A stretch of DNA of 41,808 bases from Neisseria sicca 4320 (GTDB lineage: Bacteria; Pseudomonadota; Gammaproteobacteria; Burkholderiales; Neisseriaceae): contig NZ_AEPF01000052.1 of NCBI RefSeq assembly GCF_000193735.1, positions 1-41,808 on the forward strand, given 5' to 3'. Positions 17,539-26,091 of the stretch are shown here, one piece after another. A program made the translations under genes and the position numbers. The stretch's first letter is position 1. Every line of letters starts with the position of its first letter. The notes under the pieces are model-generated. The model was given only the letters and a program-made list of their open reading frames with translations. It made no database searches and was not told the origin of the DNA.

Positions 17539-18633
17539 CTATTTCAATCGGATGTAAAACGTACCGTCCGGCACGACGGGCAGGTATTTGCGGTAGAAGT
17601 CCAGATAGGTCTTGTTTGGGTCTATGTCGGCAAACTGCTGCGGATACAGGGTTTTGGCGATAAATTGCGCGCTGGCCAAATCGGTGAGCGAGCGGGAGGC
17701 GGTGTGGTAGATGCCGTAAACGCGTTTGTTTTTGACGGCAGGAATGTCTGCCCAGCCTTTGCGTTTGACAAATCCGGCCAGGCGGCGTTGCGCATCGGCC
17801 TGGCTGATGCCTATGCCCATCGCCATAATGCCAGGCTTGTCTTTATGGCCGTTTTCCGTCCCCGAAATGACGATGACGTCGGGTTTGGCCGTCAGGAATT
17901 TTTCAGGGTTTATCGGTCCCCAGTTTTTAACGTAAGGCGCGGCGATATTGTTGCCGCCTGCTGTGTCGGCAATCGCGCCCCACATATCTTTGCCGAAGGT
18001 GTAGCTGTATTCAGACGGGCCTTTGTCGCCGAACTCGATATAGATTTTCGGTTTGGACTGCTTGGAGCGCGCGACGCGTTTTTGGATATCGGCAATGCCT
18101 CGGGCGTATTCGGCGGCAATTTTTTGGGCGCGCGCCTGCGTACCGTTGAGTTCGCCGAAAATTTCCGCACTGCGCGTGTGCCGCGCGACGGTTTCGGCGT
18201 TGAAATCGACCACGACGACGGGTATGCCTGCCGCTTTAATGCGCGGCAGGTGGGTGGCGACGGCCTTATACTGCCAGTCGGCCAGAATCAATACGTCCGG
18301 CTTGAGCGCGAGCGTTTTCTCCAGTGAAAACGTGCCGGTGCTGATGTTGCCGATGTCCGCAATGTTTTGCAGCGTAGGCAGCTTCTGTTTGAACATCGCC
18401 CAGCTGCCGGGATTGAATTTCTCCCAAAACTCACGCGAAATGCCGATGACGTTTTTAAATTTGTCCGCGCCCGTTACCGCGATATAGTCGGGATAGTAAA
18501 ACGCCAAAACCGCGCGTTTGACAGGGACATCGACTTTGACTTCGCGTCCCAATACGTCTTTGATAGTTTTGATTTCGGCTTGGGCAAAAAGGGGCAGGAG
18601 GGCGAGGGCGGCAAATAAAGCGCGTTTGTTCAT
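17539..18633 (-). CDS. Periplasmic metal-chelate (siderophore/haem type) binding protein
   Basis: The 364-residue protein has a signal peptide (MNKRALFAALALLPLFAQA) and the features of the FecB/BtuF-type periplasmic binding family: VLGREVKVDVPVKRAV at the start, then LALKPDVLILAD, and a long linking helix. It would bind an iron chelate and hand it to an ABC permease, but no permease lies beside it. A Fur-like sequence overlaps its promoter region. It sits alone, on the opposite strand, inside the segment inserted between the two copies of the gltX 5' end. The ligand cannot be told from sequence. Confidence 0.85.
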   Translation of the reverse strand: MNKRALFAALALLPLFAQAEIKTIKDVLGREVKVDVPVKRAVLAFYYPDYIAVTGADKFKNVIGISREFWEKFNPGSWAMFKQKLPTLQNIADIGNISTGTFSLEKTLALKPDVLILADWQYKAVATHLPRIKAAGIPVVVVDFNAETVARHTRSAEIFGELNGTQARAQKIAAEYARGIADIQKRVARSKQSKPKIYIEFGDKGPSEYSYTFGKDMWGAIADTAGGNNIAAPYVKNWGPINPEKFLTAKPDVIVISGTENGHKDKPGIMAMGIGISQADAQRRLAGFVKRKGWADIPAVKNKRVYGIYHTASRSLTDLASAQFIAKTLYPQQFADIDPNKTYLDFYRKYLPVVPDGTFYIRLK

Positions 18634-18651
18634 GAGCGGATACTTTCAAAG

Positions 18652-18668
18652 AAATAATTATCATTTGT
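18652..18668 (-). promoter_or_regulatory. Probable Fur box of the binding-protein gene
   Basis: AAATAATTATCATTTGT, 18-35 bases upstream of the ATG on the minus strand, matches much of the Fur consensus (repeated GATAAT units). It fits iron-repressed expression of an iron-chelate binding protein. Confidence 0.5.
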
Positions 18669-18715
18669 CTTGTTTTCAGGAGAAAAGTTCCCAGACGGTC
18701 CTTCTGCGCCGACAT

Positions 18716-18822
18716 TATAGTGGATTAAATTTAAATCAGGACAAGGCGACGAAGCCGAAGACAGTACAAATAGTACGGCAAGGCGAGGCAACGCCGTACT
18801 GGTTTAAATTTAATCCACTATA
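18716..18822. mobile_element. Correia repeat-enclosed element, internally deleted form (copy 2)
   Basis: This 107-bp element has perfect TATAGTGGATTAAATTTAA ends in inverted orientation and lacks the central IHF-site segment of the 156-bp form. It lies in the inserted segment upstream of gltX, so its outward promoter activity, if any, would act on gltX or the binding-protein gene. Confidence 0.92.
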
Positions 18823-18897
18823 TTTTCAGACGGCCTTACATTGTTTAAACCTTGCCGAAAAAGTAAAATACCTGTTTTCAAAGACTTTGGAGCCATC

Positions 18898-20292
18898 ATG
18901 ACCGTCAAAACCCGTTTCGCCCCCAGCCCCACCGGCTACCTGCACATCGGCGGCGTACGCACCGCCTTGTTTTCATGGGCGTTTGCCCGCCATCACAAAG
19001 GCGAGTTCTTATTGCGTATCGAAGACACCGACTTGGCGCGTTCTACCGCCGAATCCGTCAACATCATCCTCGACGGCATGAAATGGGTCGGTCTCGATTA
19101 CGACAACGCCGACAACGTCGTGTACCAAACCCGCCGTTTTGACCGCTATAAAGAAGTCATCTCCGAACTCTTGGAAAAAGGCGCCGCCTACTACTGCTAT
19201 TGCAGCAAAGAAGAGTTGGAAGCCATGCGCGAGAAGGCCGAAAAAGAAGGCACGGCGACTTACGACCGCCGCTGGCGTCCCGAAGAGGGCAAAACCCTGC
19301 CCGAAATCCCTGCCGACGTGCAACCCGTCGTCCGCTTCAAAACGCCTTTGGACGGCGTTACCCAGTGGACGGACTTGGTCAAAGGTGAAATTTCCATTCC
19401 CAACGAAGCACTCGACGACCTGATTATCGCCCGCGCCGACGGCACGCCGACCTACAACTTCTGCGTCGTCGTGGACGACTACGACATGGGCGTTACCCAC
19501 GTTATCCGCGGCGATGACCATGTGAACAACACCCCGAAACAAATCAACATCTTAAAAGCCATCGGCGCAAACCTGCCCGAATACGGCCACTTGCCCATGA
19601 TTCTCAACGAACAAGGCAAAAAAATCTCCAAACGCAGCGGCGACACTGTCGCCATCACCGATTTCGGCGCGATGGGCATCCTGCCCGAAGCCATGCTCAA
19701 CTATCTGGCGCGTTTGGGCTGGGCGCACGGCGACGACGAGTTCTTCACGATGGAACAATTCATCGAATGGTTTGATTTGAAAGACGTTTCCCCGTCTCCA
19801 AGCCGCATGGACTTGAAAAAGCTCTACTGGATCAACGGCGAACACATCAAAATCACCGCCAACGAAAAACTTGCCGAACTTATCAAACCCCGCCTCGCCC
19901 TGCGCGACATTTACGACACGGCAAAACCCGCGTTGGAAGACGTATTGGCACTGGTCAAAGACCGCGCCCAAGACCTGAACACCCTCGCCGACGAGTGTCT
20001 CTACTTCTACGTCAAACAAACGCCCGCCGAAGCGGACGTGCAGAAACACTGGGATGACGAAGCCGCCGCCCGTATGCTGCGCTTTGCCGAACGCCTTGAA
20101 GGGCTGGAAGACTGGAACGCCGAAGCCATCCACGACCTGTTCAAACCTTTCTGCGACGAAGAAGGCATCAAAATGGGCAAACTCGGCATGCCCCTGCGCC
20201 TCGCCGTCTGCGGCACGGCGAAAACGCCCAGCGTCGATGCCGTGTTGGCATTAATCGGCAAAGAAGAAGTGTTGAAACGGATACGTTCTTAA
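18898..20292 (+). CDS. gltX: Glutamyl-tRNA synthetase
   Basis: GltX charges tRNA-Glu with glutamate, an essential step in translation. The 464-residue class I synthetase has the HIGH-type signature in PSPTGYLHIGG near residue 10 and the KMSKS-type loop in GKKISKRSGD near residue 240, followed by the anticodon-binding helical domain. The ATG at 18898 is right: the protein start matches the family, and the ORF upstream of it is leader. A copy of the first 289 bases (leader plus 84 codons) lies at 17222-17510. A DUS-pair terminator follows the stop. Confidence 0.98.
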   Translation: MTVKTRFAPSPTGYLHIGGVRTALFSWAFARHHKGEFLLRIEDTDLARSTAESVNIILDGMKWVGLDYDNADNVVYQTRRFDRYKEVISELLEKGAAYYCYCSKEELEAMREKAEKEGTATYDRRWRPEEGKTLPEIPADVQPVVRFKTPLDGVTQWTDLVKGEISIPNEALDDLIIARADGTPTYNFCVVVDDYDMGVTHVIRGDDHVNNTPKQINILKAIGANLPEYGHLPMILNEQGKKISKRSGDTVAITDFGAMGILPEAMLNYLARLGWAHGDDEFFTMEQFIEWFDLKDVSPSPSRMDLKKLYWINGEHIKITANEKLAELIKPRLALRDIYDTAKPALEDVLALVKDRAQDLNTLADECLYFYVKQTPAEADVQKHWDDEAAARMLRFAERLEGLEDWNAEAIHDLFKPFCDEEGIKMGKLGMPLRLAVCGTAKTPSVDAVLALIGKEEVLKRIRS

Positions 20293-20298
20293 AACGTT

Positions 20299-20334
20299 GA
20301 AAAGGTCGTCTGAAAATTTTCAGACGACCTTTTC
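20299..20334 (+). terminator. Compact inverted DUS pair terminator of gltX
   Basis: Two uptake sequences abut with almost no loop (TCTGAAAATTTTCAGA centre), followed by a T-run, seven bases after gltX. Confidence 0.85.
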
Positions 20335-20572
20335 GATTTTTCCGATACCCTTTGATTTCTTGTGAAATGGACGGCAGGTTGGAACAGAAAACACCTGCTC
20401 CGTCATTTTCGCGCAGGCTGGAATCCTGCTCCTTCGTTTGAGGGAATATTTAGAAATCACCATTATTTCAACTTTCCAGACTTCCGACTGCGCGGATAAA
20501 TGCCGATATGGGGACTTTTCGTTTGAATCCGCTATAACAAGCGTTCGGAAGAAGAAAGCCGTTTCGAGCATA
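20335..20572. other. Gene-free spacer with a degenerate dRS3-like repeat
   Basis: Around 20400-20430 the sequence CCGTCATTTTCGCGCAGGCTGGAATCC is a decayed version of the neisserial dRS3-type repeat (ATTCCC-N8-GGGAAT core). I see no gene or clear promoter in the rest of the 344-base gap between gltX and the M16 gene. Confidence 0.4.
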
Positions 20573-20616
20573 AAAAACGTCGTCTGAAACCTAAAACCTG
20601 TTTTCAGACGACGTTT
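20573..20616 (-). terminator. Inverted pair of variant DUS (ACGTCGTCTGAAA)
   Basis: Both arms carry CGTCGTCTGAAA rather than the usual GGTCGTCTGAAA, so the change is paired and the stem is kept. It lies 20 bases past the M16 gene stop and should terminate it. Confidence 0.75.
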
Positions 20617-20636
20617 GCGTCTATTCAACCCGACCT

Positions 20637-21936
20637 TTACTGCGCACCGACCACGACGATATTCAAGTCTTCGGGGCGGACGCGTTTTTGCCAGGCGGCT
20701 TTGACGTCGGCGGCGGTCAGTTTGGCGACGGCTTTGGGGTAGGATTCAAGGTAGTCGTCGGGCAGGTTATAGACACCGATGAGGTTCAAGTAGCCGAGCA
20801 GTTTGGCGTTGGAATCGAAACGCAGGGGGAAGCTGCCCGTGATGTTGGCTTTTGCTTGAGCCATTTCTTCTTCGGTCGGACCTTCGGCGATGAACTGCCT
20901 GATGACTTCCTGTGCGGCGGCAAGCGAGGCGCGGGCGGCGGGTTTGCGCGAAGAATAAGCGATGGTGAACATGCCTGCCTGACGTTCCGGAGTAAGGTTG
21001 CTGTACACGCTGTAGGTGTCGCCCCTCTGATTGCGCAGGACTTCCATCAGGCGGCTGTCGAATCCGCCGCCGCCGAGGACGTAGTTGCCGGCAACAAGCG
21101 CGTAGTAATCGGGGTCGTTGCGGGTAATCAGCGGCATTCCGAGCATGATTTGTGCCTGTTCGCCGGCGAAGGGGATGTCGCGGCGTTGTGCAGGATGTTT
21201 TTTTGACGGCCGGAACGTCGGCCGATGCGGCGGCACGGTCGGGCAGTCCGGACAATGCGTCTTGCACGAGGCGGTCGGCGCCTTTGCGGTCTATATCGCC
21301 GACGATGGCGACGACGGCATTGTTTTTGCCGTAGCGGGTGCGGTAAAACGCGCGGATGTCGTCAAGCGTGATGCCGTTTATGCTTTGTACGGTGGTGTAT
21401 GCGTCTTTGCCGTAAGGGTGGTCGGGATAAGAGAGGCGCGCCAATGTTCGGGCGGCGGTGAAGTCGGGTTTGGTTTCCTGTTGTTGCAGGAAGGTGGCGG
21501 CTTGTGTTTGGTTGCGGCAGAACACAGCTTCGTCGAAACGCGGGCGGGTCAGTGCGCCGTTGAACAGGGAAACGGCTTTTTTGAGTGTGTCCGGACGGCT
21601 CAGGCTGCGCAGGGTGGCGGTGGCGGTTTCGTTGTCCGTACCGCTGCCGATTTCAACTGCCAATCCGTTGGTTTGGGCGTTGAAGGTTTCTTCGTCCATT
21701 TCTTTTGTGCCGCTGGTCAACAGGGCGGCGGTGAAGGCGGCGGTTTCGCTTTTGCCGTCGGGATCGGACGCGTTGCCTGCGCCTCGGAAGCTGACTGCCA
21801 TGTCGATAATCGGATTTTCATGCCGCTCGGCCAAGAGGACCTGCACGCCTTGCGGGGTGGTCCAGCGTTGGATGTTGACCGCTGCCTGTACGGACAGGGG
21901 CAGGATAAGGGCGAGGAAGGCAGGAGCGTATTTCAT
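20637..21936 (-). pseudogene. M16-family peptidase-like protein, frameshifted
   Basis: The restored product is 432 residues with a signal peptide (MKYAPAFLALILPLSVQA) and the two-domain M16B fold, with GGGGFDSRLMEVLRNQRGDTYSVYS in the second half. The zinc motif HxxEH is absent: the equivalent region reads GKSETAAFTAALL. It is therefore the inactive subunit type that normally pairs with an active M16 protein, which is not in this window. The frame breaks at an A7 run (T7 at 21198-21204 on the plus strand); six A would give VKKHPAQRRDIPFAGEQ and full length. The span is 3n+1 bases. Confidence 0.85.
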
Positions 21937-22047
21937 TGTTTTTCCTTTCGGACGGTATTCTTCAGGGGCAGTATAGTGCAAGTACGCGGAATGAAACACC
22001 CTTTGACGGGAAGGTTACGGCGGTTTAATTGTCTGGCCGCCGAAAAT

Positions 22048-22091
22048 TAAGGGTCGTCTGAAACCTGATTTTCGGTTTCAGACGACCCTTC
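22048..22091 (-). repeat. Inverted DUS pair, GGGTCGTCTGAAA variant
   Basis: Both arms carry GGGTCGTCTGAAA (one base off the usual AGGTCG) and face each other over a 14-base loop. It lies upstream of the M16 gene and 24 bases from a Correia element; no gene ends here, so its terminator role is unclear. Confidence 0.7.
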
Positions 22092-22115
22092 CATCCTTCG
22101 GTCAGATTTGCAATT

Positions 22116-22272
22116 TATAGTGGATTAACTTTCAACCAGTACGGCGTTGCCTCGCCTTAGCTCAAAGAGAACGATTCTCTAAGGTGCTGAAGCACCAAGT
22201 GAATCGGTTCCGTACTATCTGTACTGTCTGCGGCTTCGTCGCCTTGTCCTGATTTAAAGTTAATCCACTATA
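22116..22272. mobile_element. Correia repeat-enclosed element, full length (copy 3)
   Basis: This 157-bp element lies in the opposite orientation to copy 1, from TATAGTGGATTAACTTTC to GTTAATCCACTATA, with the standard interior. It occupies the gap between two genes on the minus strand. Confidence 0.92.
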
Positions 22273-22276
22273 TACC

Positions 22277-22305
22277 CAAAAAAGAAGGGCGCAATCTTGC
22301 GCCCT
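22277..22305 (-). terminator. Rho-independent terminator
   Basis: AGGGCGCAA and TTGCGCCCT form a perfect 9-bp stem with a two-base loop, followed on the minus strand by a T-run. It would stop transcription of the ABC exporter gene that ends at 22384. Confidence 0.8.
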
Positions 22306-22325
22306 GTCGAGATGATTTTGAACTG

Positions 22326-22367
22326 GGGTCGTCTGAAATTCAAAACCGGATTTTCAGACGACCTTTT
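22326..22367 (-). terminator. Inverted DUS pair after the ABC exporter
   Basis: GGGTCGTCTGAAA and the complement of AGGTCGTCTGAAA face each other over a 15-base loop, 17 bases past the exporter stop. It adds to the conventional hairpin at 22277. Confidence 0.7.
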
Positions 22368-22383
22368 GCTTACTGCAAGACAC

Positions 22384-24240
22384 TCAATTATGTTCCCAAT
22401 CGACGTGTTCACTCAAGAAACCGCCGCTTTGGTGCGCCCAGAGTTTGGCGTAGAGGCCTTGTTTCTCGAGCAACTCGGTGTGGCTGCCTTCTTCTATGAT
22501 GCGGCCTTTGTCCAAGACGATGAGCCTGTCCATCGCGGCAATGGTGGAGAGGCGGTGGGCGATGGCGATGACGGTTTTGCCGTCCATCATTTTGTCGAGG
22601 CTTTCTTGGATGGCGGCTTCGACTTCGGAGTCGAGCGCGCTGGTGGCTTCGTCGAGCAGCAGAATCGGCGCATCTTTGAGCATGACGCGGGCGATGGCGA
22701 TGCGTTGGCGTTGTCCGCCGGAGAGTTTCACGCCGCGTTCGCCGACGTGCGCGTCATAGCCGCGCCGCCCTTTGGCGTCGGAAAGGTTGGGGATGAAGTC
22801 GGCGGCTTCGGCGCGTTCGGCGGCGGAAATCATTTCGGCGTCGGTCGCGTCGGGGCGGCCGTAAACGATGTTGTCGCGCACTGAACGGTGCAGCAGCGAG
22901 GTGTCTTGCGTGACCAAACCGATTTGGGCGCGCAGGCTTTCTTGGGTCACGCTGTCGACGTTTTGCCCGTCAATCGAAATCGTGCCGCTTTGCGGTTCGT
23001 AGAAGCGCAAAAGCAGGTTGACGATGGTGGATTTGCCCGCGCCGCTGCGTCCGATCAAGCCGACTTTTTCGCCCGGGCGGATGGTGAGATTGAAGCCGTT
23101 GAGCAGCGGTTTGCCTGCTTCGTAGGAGAAATCGACGTGTTCAAACTTGATTTCGCCTTGCGACACTTTCAGCGGCAGGGCGTTCGGCTTGTCGAGAATG
23201 GTGTGCGGTTTGGACAGGGTTACCATGCCGTCGTTGACGGTGCCGATGTTTTCAAACAATCGGGCGGATTCCCACATGATGTATTGCGACAGGCCGTTGA
23301 CGCGCAACGCCATCGCGGTGGCGGTGGCAACCGCGCCGACGCCGATTTGTCCGTGATACCAAAGCCAGATGCCCAGCGCGGTCGTGCCGGCGGTCAGCGA
23401 GCTGTTGACGATGAAGCTGCATGTGTGCAGAAGCGTCGCCAAACGCATTTGGGCGTGTACCGTAACCATAAATTCTTCCATCGACTGCTTGGCGTAGGCC
23501 GCTTCGCGCGCGCCGTGGGAGAAGAGTTTGACGGTGGTGATATTGGAATAGGCATCGGTAATGCGGCCGGTCATCAGCGAACGCGCATCCGCCTGACGCG
23601 CAGCGGTTTTGCCGAGCTTGGGAATCAGGAAGCGCATCACCAAGGCGAAGCCGATAATCCAGCCGATAAAGGGCAGCAGCAGCCAGCCGTCGAACGAAAT
23701 CAGAATCACGCCGGAAGTAATGAAATACACCAGCACATAAACAACCATGTCGGCAACCGTCATCACCACGTCGCGCATCGCCAGCGCGGTCTGCATGACT
23801 TTGGCGGACACGCGGCCGGCAAATTCGTCCTGATAAAAACCGAGGCTCTGCCCCAGCATCAGGCGGTGGAAATTCCAGCGCAGGCGCATGGGGAAAACGC
23901 CTTGCAGGGTTTGCAGGCGCACGTTGGACGCGAGGAAGGTCCAGAGGGCGAAAAACACCATCATTCCCGCCATCGCCGTCAACGCCCAGCCTTTTTCGGC
24001 AAACAGGGTGGCAGGCGTGTATTTGCCGAGCCAGTCCACGACTTTGCCCATAAATTGAAACAACAGGGCTTCCATGATGCCGATACCGGCGGTAAACACC
24101 GCCAAGACGGCAATCCATTTGCGCACGCCTTCGATGTTGCTCCAGACAAACCGCCACAGCCCTTTTTCAGGCGTTTTCGGGGCGGCTGCGGGATAGGGGT
24201 CGATTCGGGATTCGAACCATGAGAATATTTTTTGAATCAT
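22384..24240 (-). CDS. ABC exporter, fused membrane and ATPase domains
   Basis: The 618-residue half-transporter has a six-helix membrane domain (about residues 35-330) and a C-terminal ATPase with Walker A GRSGAGKST, signature LSGGQRQR, Walker B ILLLDEATSALD and switch AHRLST. It should work as a homodimer in the inner membrane, moving lipids or hydrophobic compounds outward. It resembles the MsbA/multidrug group but I do not think it is the lipid A flippase itself; the substrate is unknown. No adaptor or partner gene adjoins it. Confidence 0.88.
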   Translation of the reverse strand: MIQKIFSWFESRIDPYPAAAPKTPEKGLWRFVWSNIEGVRKWIAVLAVFTAGIGIMEALLFQFMGKVVDWLGKYTPATLFAEKGWALTAMAGMMVFFALWTFLASNVRLQTLQGVFPMRLRWNFHRLMLGQSLGFYQDEFAGRVSAKVMQTALAMRDVVMTVADMVVYVLVYFITSGVILISFDGWLLLPFIGWIIGFALVMRFLIPKLGKTAARQADARSLMTGRITDAYSNITTVKLFSHGAREAAYAKQSMEEFMVTVHAQMRLATLLHTCSFIVNSSLTAGTTALGIWLWYHGQIGVGAVATATAMALRVNGLSQYIMWESARLFENIGTVNDGMVTLSKPHTILDKPNALPLKVSQGEIKFEHVDFSYEAGKPLLNGFNLTIRPGEKVGLIGRSGAGKSTIVNLLLRFYEPQSGTISIDGQNVDSVTQESLRAQIGLVTQDTSLLHRSVRDNIVYGRPDATDAEMISAAERAEAADFIPNLSDAKGRRGYDAHVGERGVKLSGGQRQRIAIARVMLKDAPILLLDEATSALDSEVEAAIQESLDKMMDGKTVIAIAHRLSTIAAMDRLIVLDKGRIIEEGSHTELLEKQGLYAKLWAHQSGGFLSEHVDWEHN

Positions 24241-24444
24241 TGTATTGTTTTGATTGAGATAGAGTGGATTTCAGACGACCTCTACGGTGGGGACGGGTTG
24301 CCAGAAAACAAGTATCGGGGGTTAAAGACATTATTTTACGGGAAAAACCGGCGGGAAGACACCGCGAAGGAGAAATGGGAACGATAATTCGGCAGATGTT
24401 TTGCCGAGAGTGTGTTTGCCAATCTGATTTGGGTTTTGCCGAAA

Positions 24445-24489
24445 CAAAGGTCGTCTGAAAATCCGAATGATGTTTTCAGACGACCTTTG
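24445..24489 (-). terminator. Inverted DUS pair after the small lipoprotein gene
   Basis: AGGTCGTCTGAAA and its complement face each other over a 13-base loop, 30 bases past the stop of the small lipoprotein gene on the minus strand. Confidence 0.75.
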
Positions 24490-24518
24490 AGTTATCGCGG
24501 GTTCACTATTATGACAGT

Positions 24519-24647
24519 TTATCGGGTACGGCTGCTTTCGATGCCGGTTTTGATTTCGCCATAGACTTGCGAGCTGCCGCCCGATCCCGTTGCAGAAGTA
24601 CAGGCGGCAAGGAAGAAGAGGGCGGTGAGGCTGAGGACGGTTTTCAT
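24519..24647 (-). CDS. 42-residue lipoprotein
   Basis: The frame encodes MKTVLSLTALFFLAACTSA, a lipoprotein signal with lipobox LAAC at Cys16, followed by a 27-residue mature part (TSATGSGGSSQVYGEIKTGI and a few basic residues). AAGGAAC lies at proper spacing before the ATG. It is flanked by a DUS-pair terminator downstream and an AG-dialect DUS pair upstream. The mature part resembles very short neisserial envelope lipoproteins, but no function is known to me. Confidence 0.75.
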   Translation of the reverse strand: MKTVLSLTALFFLAACTSATGSGGSSQVYGEIKTGIESSRTR

Positions 24648-24670
24648 GGGGTTCCTTTCTTAGGAGTGAA

Positions 24671-24710
24671 AGAGGCCGTCTGAAACCGTATTTGGTCTTC
24701 AGACGGCCTT
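24671..24710 (-). repeat. Inverted pair of AG-DUS dialect (AGGCCGTCTGAAA)
   Basis: The arms carry GGCCGTCTGAA instead of the GGTCGTCTGAA used nearly everywhere else in the window. The pair lies six bases past the GNAT gene stop and can act as its terminator. The other dialect is typical of different Neisseria species. Confidence 0.8.
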
Positions 24711-24715
24711 TTGGG

Positions 24716-25552
24716 TCATTTAGGATCGCAGCGGAAATGGTATGCGCTGATTTCGAAACCGTTTTTGAAATACAGGCGGTGCGCATCGGCTCGGTTTTGA
24801 TTGACGTGGACGTTAAGGTGGATTTTGGTCACGCCTGTTTCCGCGCCAATTTTGCGGACTTCAGCCAAAAGGCGGGAGGCGTAGCCTTTGCGGCGGCTTT
24901 GCGGCAGGGTAACGATGTCGTCGATGTGGATATGGCGGCCGCTGGCGAGATTGCAGGCTTCGCGGAAGCCGCAGACGGCGACGGCGTTCTGTTTGCCTTC
25001 TTCAAAAATGCCTAAGAGTCGGTAGCCGGATGGGCGTTGGATGGTGTTGATTTGTTCGGTGAATTTGCCGATGTCGGTCAATGAAGCACGCAGGACGCTG
25101 AGGGCGGCGAAGGCGTTGGATGTGTCTTCGGGCGGGATCTCGCGCAAAACGTAGTCGGCAGCAGCGGCTTGATCAACTTCATTTTCGGCGGCGTGTTTTT
25201 CTTCGATGGCTTGTGCCAGTAGGACGCGTTCGGCCGGTTCGCCTTGCGCTTTGTCTTCCTGTTCTTTCAAAAGCTCTTTGCAGTCGATGATGCGCAAATC
25301 GTTGTCGGCGGCAAAGTCCATCAGGAAACGGAACATTTGCGGATTGTCTTCTTCGAGTTTTTTATCGACGGCGACGCAGCGGACGTTTTCCACCAAAATG
25401 GGGCGCACCCAGTTGGAGTAGGACAATCGGTTGTCTTTGGTGAATGAAGACAATATGCCACACAGGCGTTCTGCCCAGTCGCTGGGACGGAAAATCTTAC
25501 CTTTGCTGGTTGTGCCGTGAATCACGACTTCGTAGGGGTTGCAGACTAACAT
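24716..25552 (-). CDS. DUF3579-GNAT fusion protein, predicted N-acetyltransferase
   Basis: The 278-residue protein begins with a DUF3579 domain (residues 1-95; VIHGTTSKGKIFRPSDWAERLCGILSSF). A Glu/Ala-rich linker follows, then a C-terminal GNAT acetyltransferase domain whose acetyl-CoA loop reads VTLPQSRRKGYASRLL and which has the usual NQNRADAHRLYFKNGFE ending. I chose the ATG at 25552, with AGGAAA upstream and the domain start following at once; the longer frame upstream is non-coding. The substrate is unknown. It probably acts in the cytoplasm. Confidence 0.85.
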   Translation of the reverse strand: MLVCNPYEVVIHGTTSKGKIFRPSDWAERLCGILSSFTKDNRLSYSNWVRPILVENVRCVAVDKKLEEDNPQMFRFLMDFAADNDLRIIDCKELLKEQEDKAQGEPAERVLLAQAIEEKHAAENEVDQAAAADYVLREIPPEDTSNAFAALSVLRASLTDIGKFTEQINTIQRPSGYRLLGIFEEGKQNAVAVCGFREACNLASGRHIHIDDIVTLPQSRRKGYASRLLAEVRKIGAETGVTKIHLNVHVNQNRADAHRLYFKNGFEISAYHFRCDPK

Positions 25553-26091
25553 GGCGGTTTCCTGTGTAAAGTTTGAAATTCGGGCGGACACATGCAAAAA
25601 AGGATATTCAAATTGCCGCTGTTCCTTTTTGCGGGAAGGACGGCGCGGGTCATTCCTGTTTGAATGTACGGTCGGATAGTGGGCGGGATAAATGCTTTGT
25701 GTCCGTTTTTGATTGATTTCACTATAAGAATGTTCATGATTATACCGCACAGTCCGGGCTTCGTGGCAGTCGGGCGGATGTATGCCGCCTTTGAGGTCGT
25801 CTGAAACTGAAAGAAGCCGGTTTTGCTGAAACAAATAAAGCGGTGCTTGTCCGAACCTTTTTCAGACGACCTGTTTGCCGCAGCGTTGTTTTCTCCGTCC
25901 TGCCAACCTGCTTGCATTGATACTGCTTAATTACTTAATTATCGGCTCTCATTCCTGCCCCGCACAGGCGTAGGCGGGAGGCGGTTGACGGCCGGTGTCG
26001 TTCAAAAGCAAAGCGAATCAGTTAAAAATAAAAAAGACGCATCATGCGCCCTTTTTGTCTTTGATACGTCGTCTGAAATCCGACTCAGCCT
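25553..26091. other. Gene-free spacer between the GNAT and rmuC genes
   Basis: This spacer holds DUS copies at about 25793 and 25860 (inverted, far apart), a variant CGTCGTCTGAAA at about 26067, and a decayed GCAGGCGTAGGCGGGA repeat near 25960. No convincing gene is present, although several short frames run through it. Confidence 0.5.
26028..26056 (-). terminator. Probable terminator of rmuC
   Basis: The minus strand reads GGGCGCATGATGCGTC followed by TTTTTT, giving a short stem with one mismatch and a T-run. It lies 36 bases past the rmuC stop. Confidence 0.55.
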
